NCBI RefSeq assembly: GCF_003390395.1
Contig: NZ_QUOV01000001.1
Span: forward strand, 1,302,001-1,366,000
DNA from: Thalassotalea euphylliae
GTDB taxonomy: Bacteria; Pseudomonadota; Gammaproteobacteria; Enterobacterales; Alteromonadaceae
Direction: 5' to 3'
Length of the DNA: 64,000 bases
In this document: in pieces, positions 18,119-26,000 of the stretch
Layout of the letters: the number at the start of each line of letters is the position of its first letter
Position numbering within the stretch: position 1 is the stretch's first letter
The notes under the pieces: model-generated
What the model saw: the letters and a program-made list of their open reading frames with translations, nothing else
What the model was told of the DNA's origin: nothing
Databases searched by the model: none
Made by a program: the position numbers and the translations under genes

Positions 18119-19423
18119 ATGTCCCATACCATAGCGACCCCAAAAGGAGAGCGTATTGCCGTTGTCGCAGGCTTACGTACGCCTTTTGCTAAACAGGCAA
18201 CAGCCTTTCATGGCGTACCTGCCGTAGACCTAGGAAAAATGGTGGTTAATGAGCTCATGCAAAAGCATGACATTGATCCGAAAATTGTAGACCAACTCGT
18301 GTTTGGTCAAGTGGTGCAAATGCCCGAAGCACCTAATATCGCCCGAGAAATTGTCTTAGGGACCGGAATGAACGTGCATACCGATGCTTATAGTGTCTCA
18401 CGCGCTTGTGCTACTAGCTTCCAATCTACTGTCAATGTTGCCGAGTCGATTATGGCTGGCGTGGTTGATGTCGGTATTGCTGGTGGCGCTGATTCTTCAT
18501 CAGTGGCACCAATTGGGGTGACGAAAAAGCTGGCGAAAACGCTATTGGATTTATCAAAAGCGAAAACCATGGGGCAAAAGTTTGCGCTAGTTAGACAACT
18601 TGGCTTGAAAGACCTATTGCCTGTACCACCTGCTGTTGCTGAATACTCGACCGGCCTTTCAATGGGACAAACGGCAGAGCAAATGGCGAAAACGCATGGC
18701 ATTACTCGCCAAGCTCAAGATGAGTTAGCGCATCGCTCACACGTGTTAGCAACTGAAAGCTGGGCGGCTGGCAAGCTTGATAACGAAGTGATGGCGGCGC
18801 ACCCTCAGCCTCATAAATCATTTATTGAAAAAGATAACTGTATTCGCGAAAACTCAGAGTTAGCGGGTTACGCCAAGCTTCGTCCGGTGTTCGATCGCAA
18901 ACATGGCTCAGTAACGGCGGCGAACAGTACAGCGTTAACCGATGGTGCGGCTGCGGTATTGTTGATGCGGGAAGGGCGTGCCAAAGAGCTAGGTTACAAG
19001 CCGCTTGGTTATATTAAAAGCTATGGTTTTGCTGCTATCGATGTTTGGGAAGACATGCTGATGGGGCCAAGCTACGCAACGCCAATCGCCTTAAAGCGCG
19101 CGGGTATGGAATTAAGTGATTTAACATTAATTGAAATGCATGAAGCGTTTGCAGCGCAAGCGTTAGCAAATATGAAGATGTTTGGCTCGACTAAGTTTGC
19201 TAAAGAGCATTTAGGTCGCGACAAGGCGATTGGTGAAATCGACATGGACAAGTTCAATGTGATGGGCGGTTCACTAGCGTATGGTCACCCATTTGCGGCA
19301 ACAGGTGCTCGCTTAATTACCCAAACACTTAATGAATTAAATCGTCGTGGCGGCGGTGTTGGCTTAACCACGGCGTGTGCTGCAGGTGGTTTAGGTGCTG
19401 CCATGATTGTGGAGACAGACTAA
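18119..19423 (+). CDS. fadI: 3-ketoacyl-CoA thiolase (FadI)
   Basis: Beta subunit of the FadIJ beta-oxidation complex; it cleaves 3-ketoacyl-CoA with CoA to acetyl-CoA and a shortened acyl-CoA. It has 434 residues, the FadI length (FadA is shorter). The nucleophilic cysteine is in [10 protein letters not shown], the histidine in [12 protein letters not shown] and the second active-site cysteine in [10 protein letters not shown]. The ATG has AGAGA upstream, and the FadR-like palindrome lies just before it. Its stop overlaps the fadJ start (TAATG), so the two subunits are co-translated. FadIJ is the set used in anaerobic fatty-acid oxidation in E. coli; in marine Alteromonadales it may act aerobically too. 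Confidence 0.96.
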   Translation: MSHTIATPKGERIAVVAGLRTPFAKQATAFHGVPAVDLGKMVVNELMQKHDIDPKIVDQLVFGQVVQMPEAPNIAREIVLGTGMNVHTDAYSVSRACATSFQSTVNVAESIMAGVVDVGIAGGADSSSVAPIGVTKKLAKTLLDLSKAKTMGQKFALVRQLGLKDLLPVPPAVAEYSTGLSMGQTAEQMAKTHGITRQAQDELAHRSHVLATESWAAGKLDNEVMAAHPQPHKSFIEKDNCIRENSELAGYAKLRPVFDRKHGSVTAANSTALTDGAAAVLLMREGRAKELGYKPLGYIKSYGFAAIDVWEDMLMGPSYATPIALKRAGMELSDLTLIEMHEAFAAQALANMKMFGSTKFAKEHLGRDKAIGEIDMDKFNVMGGSLAYGHPFAATGARLITQTLNELNRRGGGVGLTTACAAGGLGAAMIVETD

Positions 19424-21573
19424 TGACTGAAACAACGACTCAAGCTGGCGAAAACAGCGTATTTTCGCTAGTGCGTCAAGAAAACGGTATCGCCCATTTG
19501 ATTATGGATGTACCGGGCGAAACCATGAACACGCTTAAGGCAGAATTTAGTGAGCAAGTCACTGAAATGCTAAAAGAGATCAAAGACGATAGCAGTATTA
19601 CTGGTGTTGTGATTGTTAGTGGTAAAGCCGATTCATTTGTCGCGGGTGCTGATATTAACATGTTAGCTAGCTGCACCACGGCAGAAGAGGCAACTACCTT
19701 GTCTCGTCAGGGGCAGATGGTTTTCGATCAAATGGAGAAGTTTCCTAAGCCAATTATTGCCGCCATTAATGGCCCGTGTCTTGGTGGCGGCTTAGAGCTA
19801 GCTATGGCGTGTCATGCACGTATTTGTAGCGATAGCCCGAAAACGGCATTAGGTGTACCTGAAGTGCAACTTGGCTTATTGCCAGGTGGCGGCGGCACCC
19901 AGCGTTTACCTAAGCTTGTTGGTATTCAAAAGTCATTAGATATGATGCTGACGGGCAAACAGCTGCGTGCTAAACAAGCACTAAAAGCTGGGTTAGTGGA
20001 TGATGTTGTACCGAATACTATTTTGGTTGCAACCGCTGAAAAACTGGCGTTAGCAGGCAAAGTTAAAGCTAAGCAGCTGAAACGCTCGTTAATGGATAAG
20101 TTACTTGAAGGTAACTCATTTGGTCGCAAAATTGTTTTTGATCAAGCGAGTAAATCAGTGTTGGCGAAAACTAAGGGCAATTACCCTGCACCATTAAAAA
20201 TTATTGATTGTGTGCGCACTGGTGCAGAAAACTCACCGGCGATGGGTTACCAAGTGGAAGCCGATCATTTTGGCCACTTGGTGATGACGCCAGAGTCTGA
20301 GCAGCTGCGTAACTTATTCTTTGCTACCACAGAAATGAAAAAAGAAGATGGTGTTGAAGGTGTAGCTCCTGAAAAGGTGGCTAAAGCTGGCGTGCTAGGT
20401 GGCGGTTTGATGGGCGGTGGTATTGCTTTTGTTACCGCAACCAAAGCGAAAGTGCCAGTGCGTGTAAAAGATATCGCACACAATGGCATTAATGCCGCGC
20501 TTAAATACAGTTTTGATTTACTGAATAAGAAAGTTAAGCGCCGTTTTATGCGTCACAGTGAAATGCAAAAGCAAATGTCAGCTATTACAGGCACGTTAGA
20601 TTACTCTGGCTTTAATGACACTGATATTGTCGTTGAAGCGGTATTTGAAGACTTGTCATTAAAGCAAAAAATGGTTGCTGATGTTGAGCAACACTGTAAG
20701 CCTGAAACGATTTTTGCCAGTAACACCTCAAGCCTGCCAATTGGCCAAATCGCTGAAAAAGCGGAGCGTCCTGAGAATGTGATTGGTCTGCATTACTTTT
20801 CTCCTGTCGATAAAATGCCATTGGCAGAAATTATTGCTCACGAGAAAACCTCAGATCAAACTATCTCAACGACAGTGGCGTTTGCCAAAAAGCAAGGTAA
20901 AACCCCAATTGTGGTGAAAGACAAGGCGGGCTTCTTTGTTAACCGTATATTAGCGCCATACATGAACGAAGCAGCGCGTATGTTACTTGCTGGTGAGCCA
21001 ATTGAGAAACTCGACAAAGCACTGGTTAAATTTGGTTTCCCTGTTGGGCCAATGCAGTTACTTGATGAAGTTGGTATTGATATTGGTGCTAAAATCTCGC
21101 CAATTTTAACCGCTGAATTAGGCGAGCGTTTCACTGCGCCTGAGGCCTTTGATCGATTAATCAATGACGGTCGATTAGGCAAAAAGTCAAACAAGGGTTT
21201 TTACCTGTATGGCAAAGCTGCCAAAAAAGGTAAAAAACAAGTGGATGAAACCATATACGGCTTACTTGGCATTACCCCAAGTGGCAGCCTAACAGAGCAG
21301 GAAATTGCCAAGCGTAGTGTTTACATGATGTTAAACGAAGCTATGCGCTGTTTAGATGAAGGTGTTGTGCGTAATGCACGCGATGGTGACATTGGCGCAA
21401 TCTTTGGTATTGGTTTTCCACCATTCTTAGGCGGTCCATTCCGTTATATCGATAAAGTTGGCGCGGTTAACATTGTTAACCAACTGAATCAGTGGGCACA
21501 GCAGCACGGTGAGCGTTATAAGCCATGCCAAGCACTCGTTGATATGGCAGAGCAGGGCACTACTTGCTACTAG
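19423..21573 (+). CDS. fadJ: Multifunctional fatty acid oxidation protein alpha subunit (FadJ)
   Basis: Bifunctional enoyl-CoA hydratase/3-hydroxyacyl-CoA dehydrogenase, 716 residues. The N-terminal crotonase domain (about 10-200) shows VAGADINML for the oxyanion hole and GVPEVQLGLLPGGGGTQRLP with catalytic glutamates. The NAD-binding domain (about 320-500) opens GVLGGGLMGGGIA and contains HYFSPVDKMPLAEII. Two C-terminal HCDH helical domains follow. An open frame extends back to 19375 inside fadI, but the ATG at 19423 overlaps the fadI stop as TAATG and matches known FadJ N termini. It is followed by a good terminator. Confidence 0.96.
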   Translation: MTETTTQAGENSVFSLVRQENGIAHLIMDVPGETMNTLKAEFSEQVTEMLKEIKDDSSITGVVIVSGKADSFVAGADINMLASCTTAEEATTLSRQGQMVFDQMEKFPKPIIAAINGPCLGGGLELAMACHARICSDSPKTALGVPEVQLGLLPGGGGTQRLPKLVGIQKSLDMMLTGKQLRAKQALKAGLVDDVVPNTILVATAEKLALAGKVKAKQLKRSLMDKLLEGNSFGRKIVFDQASKSVLAKTKGNYPAPLKIIDCVRTGAENSPAMGYQVEADHFGHLVMTPESEQLRNLFFATTEMKKEDGVEGVAPEKVAKAGVLGGGLMGGGIAFVTATKAKVPVRVKDIAHNGINAALKYSFDLLNKKVKRRFMRHSEMQKQMSAITGTLDYSGFNDTDIVVEAVFEDLSLKQKMVADVEQHCKPETIFASNTSSLPIGQIAEKAERPENVIGLHYFSPVDKMPLAEIIAHEKTSDQTISTTVAFAKKQGKTPIVVKDKAGFFVNRILAPYMNEAARMLLAGEPIEKLDKALVKFGFPVGPMQLLDEVGIDIGAKISPILTAELGERFTAPEAFDRLINDGRLGKKSNKGFYLYGKAAKKGKKQVDETIYGLLGITPSGSLTEQEIAKRSVYMMLNEAMRCLDEGVVRNARDGDIGAIFGIGFPPFLGGPFRYIDKVGAVNIVNQLNQWAQQHGERYKPCQALVDMAEQGTTCY

Positions 21574-21627
21574 CTATCAGCACTTTGCAGACCTGCCTTT
21601 AAATTGGCACCTTTAATTTAACACGCT

Positions 21628-21668
21628 AAAAAGAGCTCATGTTTTATCGAACACGAGCTCTTTTTTTG
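21628..21668 (+). terminator. Intrinsic terminator of fadIJ
   Basis: AAAAAGAGCTC and GAGCTCTTTTTTT form a stem extended inward by four pairs after one mismatch, with a loop of about five bases. A run of seven T follows on the plus strand, 55 bp after the fadJ stop. Confidence 0.9.
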
Positions 21669-21761
21669 TAGAATAATTACTCAATTTGCTTTTCATCCCC
21701 ATCGAGTTTTGTTATATTTCTGCTCGTTTTTTCGTCAGCAGGTTTCGCTTGTTTTTAGCTT

Positions 21762-21817
21762 AGTACTTATCAAGTTAAGTACTTTTCAAGTTTAGCACTT
21801 AGCTAAAGCACTAAGTG
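21762..21817. repeat. Pair of adjacent short inverted repeats
   Basis: AGTACTT/AAGTACT (21762-21783) and CACTTAG/CTAAGTG (21796-21817) each have 7-bp arms and an 8-nt spacer, and they stand 12 bp apart. They lie 57-112 bp before the small membrane-protein gene. The equal arm and loop sizes suggest paired operators or paired leader hairpins. Confidence 0.5.
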
Positions 21818-21873
21818 GCTTGCGATCTTAGCCTCGTTCTCTTTTCGACTTAGTATGTGATGGGTGTTGTATT

Positions 21874-22074
21874 ATGTTGTTGCTAGTGGTTGTCTGCTCT
21901 TTAGTTTCTTCATTATTTTTTTACTGCCAAGCACTATCAAATGGTTTAGGGCGCAGACGTTGGGCGTTGGGTGGCTTAGTTTTTGGGCCAGCGTTATGGC
22001 CAATGTTTTGTATGAAAAAACGTATGAAAGTGAATAAAGCGTTTGGGTTTAATTACTTAATATTTAAAGCCTAA
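21874..22074 (+). CDS. Small hypothetical membrane protein
   Basis: A 66-residue protein not assigned to a named family. It has an N-terminal hydrophobic helix (residues 1-18), then a basic GLGRRRWALGG turn and a second hydrophobic segment (GGLVFGPALWPMF). A strongly basic MKKRMK and a short C terminus follow. The RRW-GLVFGP-WP-KKR layout looks like a real small inner-membrane protein with two helices rather than chance. It is isolated, with the fadJ terminator 200 bp upstream and no near neighbour on its strand. No good Shine-Dalgarno is visible (GGGTGTTGTATT before the ATG). Confidence 0.6.
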   Translation: MLLLVVVCSLVSSLFFYCQALSNGLGRRRWALGGLVFGPALWPMFCMKKRMKVNKAFGFNYLIFKA

Positions 22075-22388
22075 CGGCTATTGTCTTACGATTTTCTAGG
22101 TCGCTATACTCATTTTTTTTTGAGCTGGATTTGAGCTTATTTTAAGCGGACAGTTGCTTGGATTATGCTAAGTATCTACTTAGCTTCTTATATGGCTCTC
22201 TAAATAGATTTCCGCTGGGTTGCAGTAGCTATTATGAATTTCCTTTCTTGTCTTTGAGCATATGCTAATAACTGATAAGCGAACTTCCTTGTCGCATATT
22301 ATTTGATTAACTGTATAGCTATTAACGACTACTTAACTGTTTTCAAGTAATGGCCGACGTCAATGCGACGATTAATTGACTAGCTTTT
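22075..22388. other. Gene-free AT-rich region
   Basis: About 310 bp between the small membrane protein (plus) and the 34-codon gene (minus). I find no gene, clear terminator or repeat here, only T-rich stretches. A small RNA cannot be excluded. Confidence 0.5.
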
Positions 22389-22493
22389 TTATTTCCACCA
22401 CGTCGAAGCAGGTGCTTCTTTAAATTCAATCTTAGCCGCAATTGAATTTTCGTGATGTTTTTTATGAAAAAGCGATTTAATAAAGTTAATCAT
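22389..22493 (-). CDS. 34-residue peptide, translationally coupled
   Basis: A short open frame whose ATG overlaps the stop of the repeat-protein gene as TAATG. It encodes 34 residues: an amphipathic start (MINFIKSLFHKKHH), a mixed middle, and a C terminus ending PASTWWK. I do not recognise the family. The 1-nt overlap, balanced composition and paired tryptophans make it more than a random frame, but no homology could be checked. If real, it is made from the same transcript as the SQKRRESRI protein, probably by re-initiation. Confidence 0.5.
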   Translation of the reverse strand: MINFIKSLFHKKHHENSIAAKIEFKEAPASTWWK

Positions 22494-22798
22494 TAAATAC
22501 GGCTCTCACGACGCTTTTGACTGATACGAGACTCACGGCGTTTTTGGCTAACTAATTCTAGCTCTTCACTAATGCGAGATTCGCGACGTTTTTGACTAAT
22601 ACGCGATTCACGACGCTTTTGGCTTGCTAACTCAAGCTCTTCACTAATGCGAGACTCACGACGTTTTTGGCTAATACGTGATTCACGACGCTTCTGGCTA
22701 ACTAAAGTGGCTGAATCGCCATCAACAACTTGTTCTGTATCTACAATAGCAGGTTGTGTTAGTGACATTGAGATTGACATTAGAATAGAAGTTAACAT
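22493..22798 (-). CDS. SQKRRESRI nonapeptide-repeat protein
   Basis: A 101-residue protein of unknown family. Residues 1-33 are a mildly hydrophobic leader (MLTSILMSISMSLTQPA) followed by an acidic stretch. Residues 34-101 are six exact copies of SQKRRESRI, arranged in pairs separated by SEELELA and SEELELV (super-repeat of 25 residues). The repeats are highly basic and the linkers acidic, so alternating charge blocks, perhaps helical, are expected. I start at the ATG at 22798 with AAGGA nine bases upstream; a TTG-started frame to 22858 would add a basic N terminus that could turn the leader into a signal peptide. A good sigma-70-like promoter lies upstream. Function is unknown. Confidence 0.65.
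   Translation of the reverse strand: MLTSILMSISMSLTQPAIVDTEQVVDGDSATLVSQKRRESRISQKRRESRISEELELASQKRRESRISQKRRESRISEELELVSQKRRESRISQKRRESRI
22496..22699 (-). repeat. Tandem coding repeat (27-nt unit, 75-nt super-repeat)
   Basis: Six 27-nt units encode the same nine residues but differ at many synonymous positions (Arg CGT/CGC, Lys AAG/AAA, Glu GAA/GAG; Ser 7 uses TCA, TCT, TCG or AGC). The first four units are grouped in two 75-nt blocks that include the 7-codon linkers. Confidence 0.9.
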
Positions 22799-22830
22799 TT
22801 TGTTTTTCCTTATGGTTATTGATTTAATCC

Positions 22831-22858
22831 GTATAAGGTTTAGCCAAATGTATGCCAA
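22831..22858 (-). promoter_or_regulatory. Possible sigma-70 promoter (proximal)
   Basis: On the minus strand TTGGCA and TTATAC are separated by 16 bp, about 33 bp before the ATG of the repeat-protein gene. It is an alternative to the distal promoter. Confidence 0.35.
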
Positions 22859-22927
22859 TTTGATTTACTATGTTTTTGTTTTTCTATGTTGTTGTTTGTT
22901 AAGCTTTTATTGTGTTTTGTGTTGGTT

Positions 22928-22956
22928 TTATGAAGTGCCTAATACAAAGATGTCAA
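22928..22956 (-). promoter_or_regulatory. Sigma-70-like promoter of the repeat-protein gene
   Basis: On the minus strand a perfect TTGACA is followed after 17 bp by TCATAA. Transcription from here would give a leader of about 120 nt before the ATG at 22798 and would separate this unit from the large signalling gene upstream. Confidence 0.5.
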
Positions 22957-23018
22957 AATCCTGCCAAACAAGCGGCAAAGCTTAGCGCATCGAGGCAAAA
23001 TTTTGACGTACAAGTGAT

Positions 23019-26000
23019 TTAGCTGTTGATGAAGCTCGTTGATTTATCAGTAATTTGATAGCTTAGTAGGTACTTTTGGAAGTCATTTTCAGGTAATGGC
23101 TTACTATATAAATAACCTTGTAATTGCTCGCAGCCAAGGCCTGCTAAGAAGCTCAACTGATTATTATTCTCTACGCCCTCTGCAACAACTTGCATACCTA
23201 AGTTGTGAGCAATGGTTACTATGGTTGCCACCATGTTTCGACCTTGATCTGAGCTTTCAATATCGTCAACGAAAGCCTTGTCTATTTTTAACGTATTGAG
23301 TGGGAATTTCTTCAAATAAGCAAGAGAGGAGTAACCGGTACCAAAGTCATCCAAGGCTAAATGAATACCCATAGAGCGGATTTGCAGCATGGTATCAATA
23401 GCTTGCTGCGGCGAATCCATTACAGTGCCTTCGGTAATCTCAAGCTCTAAGTGCTTAGCCGGTAGCTGGCTTTCTTCTAAAATATTGGCAATCATCTGCG
23501 GCAAGTTAGGTTGTGTAAATTGTACCGCCGATAGGTTAACCGCGACACGACCATCAAATAACCCCGCATCTATCCAGCGCTTAGTCGCAAAACATGATTT
23601 TCTTAAAACAATTTCACCAATATCAATAATTTGCCCTGTTTCTTCTGAAATAGGAATAAACGCGAGTGGGCTGATAATGCCTTTGGTTGGCGTTTCGAAG
23701 CGCACCAAGGCTTCCATACCAGAGACTTTACCACTGGCAATGTCTATTTTCGGCTGATAGAAAACCGAGAAATAGTCTTCTTTTAAACCATGGCGAATAA
23801 GCGTTTCAATTTGAATACGCTTCACCGCTTGTTTATTCATTGAATCACTGAAGAATTGATATCGATTACCGCCATTGCCTTTCGCGTGATACATCGCGGT
23901 ATCGGCATTCTTGAGAAGTTCTGCTGGCGTCGCGCCATCTTCTGGATACAGCACAATACCAATACTGCTAAACAAGACGATTTCTTGGTTTTTAAGTTTT
24001 AATGGCTGAGCAATACAGTTAAGAATTTCTTTGGCGAGCGTTGTTACCGTATGAATATCATTGGTATTTTCAATAATTATACTAAACTCGTCACCACCAA
24101 GGCGATATACGCTAATACGTTTGCCGCCAACGCGAGCAATTCGTTTAGCTACCTCAACTAAGATAAGGTCGCCGACTTGATGCCCCATAGAGTCATTAAT
24201 TTTTTTGAAATTATCAAGATCGAAAACTAACAAGGCATGAGGAGTTTTGCTTTTCACCAAACGCTGTTGGTTCGCTTGGAAATATGAACGGTTGGGCAAG
24301 CCTGTTAGCGTGTCGGAATTCGCTAGGCGGCGCAGTTCAGCGTCTGATGCTTTTCGCGATGTAATGTCTGAAAATACGCCAACAAAATGCGAAATATTGT
24401 CGCCTTCGTCACGAATCACATCTAAGGTTAATTCACAGTAATAAAGCTCATTGTTGTGGCGCAAACTTTCAATTTCACCTTGCCAACTGCCTTCAACAAC
24501 CAACTGCTTTTTAATTGATTGCGTAAAATTTGCGGGGTAGCGGTTAAACTGCAATTGTTCGCCAATAACATCGGCTTTGCTTCTGCCAGTGATACGGCTG
24601 AATGATTTGTTAACATCAATGGTGTTAAATTGACGGTCGTAAATCACGACTGCGTCAGAGATGTTTTCAATGCACTTGGCAAATAATTTAAGCCTTTCTT
24701 CTGCTTTTTTTATTTGACTAACGTCTTTAAGGGTACCTGTCATTCGCAATGGCTTACCTTGCTCATTACGTTCAACCACTTTGCCGCGATCGAGCACCCA
24801 CACCCAGTTTTCTTGTTTATCTAGAACGCGATACGTTGTCTCGTAATGCTCAGTTTTGCTATCAAAATGATCTTCTAATGCGTTGGTCACCCGTTTGATA
24901 TCATTTGGGTGAATATTTGTTTGCTCAGTTCCTACATTACGTGTGCCATCTTGTGGGAACTCTAAAATGCCCCAGATATTTGAGCGGAATATTTTCTGAG
25001 TACGAATATTCCAGTCCCACATTTCATCACCACTGCCCCAAAGTGAAAGTTTTAATCGTTCTTCACTTTTCTTGATCTGGTAGTGATATTCGTGGCGATG
25101 TCGCAACTGCTGCAAAAAGTAAGCGCATAGTAGGATGCCCGCTAAGCCGTATAGAATCACCGCGCTTTTGTCTAACCACCACGGCGGGGTGATAGTAAAC
25201 GAAAGCTTAGTACCTTCAACTAGCGTCGGGTCAAAATGGTCAAAGACTTCAACTTCAAACGTGTATTCGCCGGAGCTTAAATTTGTGTAGGTCGCACGTC
25301 TGTTTTCGTTGTCAGCTTCAACCCAGCTTTCTTCTAATCCAAGTAAGCGGTAGCGGTATCTGGTTTGGTGTTTTAGCTTGGCATTAGGTGCAACAAAATC
25401 AAAGCTTAGCGGGAAATCTCGGTGACCTATGGTAAATGCTTTAGTATTCGCTAAATTCATAGGAAAGTGTTGGTCCGCAAACTGTTCTAGTATCTCAATG
25501 TTTTTATTCGCGATGTTGACTTTGCTGATGACAGGAGTTGATATCGACTGTGTTGTATTAAACAGCTGTTGTGGTTTGAATTTTACATAGCCTTTAGGGC
25601 TACCAAAATACGCCCAGCCTTCTTTTGTTAATAGCGCAGAGTGACTATTAAATTCGATGTGATCCAACCCATAATCAATATCGAACTGCTTTAAGGTTAA
25701 GCTGTTAACATCAATTGCGCCAATTCCCTTATTGGTCGCAAACCATAGCTGATTGTCAGGCGACATTAGTAAATCGGCCAAGTAGCTATTGCCCAAACCA
25801 TTGCCTTCGATGAAGTTTTTTACTTGACTGGTTGCTAAGTCAATATGGGTTAGGCCTTTACCGTTTGAAGCCAACCAAAGGCTGCCTTGGCTGAGTATTA
25901 AGTGGCTTACCGTTACTGAAGGTGAGTAAATATCGGCTAAAGAATAAATAAACTCGAATTTTTGCTGAGCAACTGAAAATTTATAAACGGCTTGGCTTTC

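Larger units (their letters stand above)
21574..21873. other. Intergenic region after fadJ
   Basis: 300 bp that hold the fadJ terminator and two neighbouring short inverted repeats (listed separately). An AT-rich stretch leads to the small membrane-protein gene. I see no open frame with a credible ribosome-binding site. Confidence 0.6.

Noticed and set aside
22496..22699. Possible CRISPR array, because of regularly spaced repeats
   Set aside because: The 27-nt units are adjacent coding repeats with synonymous variation and no unique spacers. There are no cas genes.
22647..22985. 112-codon plus-strand frame opposite the SQKRRESRI gene
   Set aside because: Its first part is the reverse reading of the repeat (repeated RDSRRFWL), and the rest is promoter and leader DNA of the minus-strand gene. 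The minus-strand frame has the better ribosome-binding site and the conserved repeat unit.
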